Shown here one piece after another: positions 40,435 to 41,829 of a stretch of DNA of 41,829 bases (the stretch's first letter is position 1; each line of letters starts with the position of its first letter). The notes beneath the pieces are model-generated. The model worked only from the letters and a program-made list of their open reading frames with translations, ran no database searches and was not told the origin of the DNA. The translations under genes were made by a program, and so were the position numbers. Location: positions 1 through 41,829 of the forward strand of contig DASPHG010000054.1 in the NCBI GenBank assembly GCA_035629775.1, written 5' to 3'. Source of the stretch: DASPHG01 sp035629775. GTDB lineage: Bacteria > Actinomycetota > Thermoleophilia > Solirubrobacterales > Thermoleophilaceae.

Positions 40435-41829
<1,395 letters not shown>

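Overview
The window is high-GC bacterial DNA (roughly 70% GC by eye) from an actinobacterium. Many genes start with GTG or TTG. Signals such as an F420-dependent Ddn-type reductase, secreted HAF/thrombospondin-3/RTX proteins, a DUF6351 secreted hydrolase and an HTH plus LAGLIDADG-like protein suggest the class Thermoleophilia (Solirubrobacterales or Gaiellales relatives). That placement is inference; there is no rRNA here.

Layout. 1-5600: dinB with a LexA box over its start codon, then a convergent operon of a YdeP-type molybdopterin oxidoreductase, fdhD and a flavin disulfide reductase. 5.6-15.5 kb: a secreted DUF6351 hydrolase, a coiled-coil membrane protein, a coupled methyltransferase and terpenoid-cyclase-like pair, a TRIC/YadS channel, a DUF4097-type protein, an NTF2-like protein, a membrane-anchored NirK-like three-cupredoxin protein, a GYD protein and an extended SDR. 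15.5-18.3 kb: a Ddn-type reductase and a 771-residue secreted repeat protein.

18.4-21.7 kb is a mosaic zone of small NTF2/monooxygenase-like genes, truncated genes and a 44-bp direct repeat of the 3' part of tRNA-His. It looks like the scar of an integrated element whose integrase is gone. 21.7-28.2 kb holds tRNA-His, a UDP-glucuronate-decarboxylase-like gene, tRNA-Arg, a zinc alcohol dehydrogenase, a 985-residue secreted protein whose C-terminus carries motifs reminiscent of class II (edema factor/CyaA/ExoY) nucleotidyl cyclases, tRNA-Pro with a degenerate copy of its own 3' end next to it, and an HTH/LAGLIDADG-like gene with a LexA-like box just before its start.

28.2-34.6 kb: a CAP-domain exoprotein, a tight four-gene operon (DUF1015, PduO-type cobalamin adenosyltransferase, OsmC, Nudix CoA-pyrophosphatase type), a rhodanese sulfurtransferase, a sigma-region-4/anti-sigma fusion and three small hypotheticals. 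34.6-41.8 kb is a beta-oxidation-type cluster: thiolase, NTF2-like, Nudix with zinc ribbon, a 54-residue small gene, acyl-CoA dehydrogenase, methyltransferase, double-length 3-hydroxyacyl-CoA dehydrogenase and an aldehyde dehydrogenase cut by the window edge.

The most interesting items are the cyclase-like domain of the 985-residue secreted protein, the tRNA-His-flanked decay zone, and the LexA-like box before the tRNA-Pro-linked LAGLIDADG-like gene. All family calls come from motif reading, without database searches.
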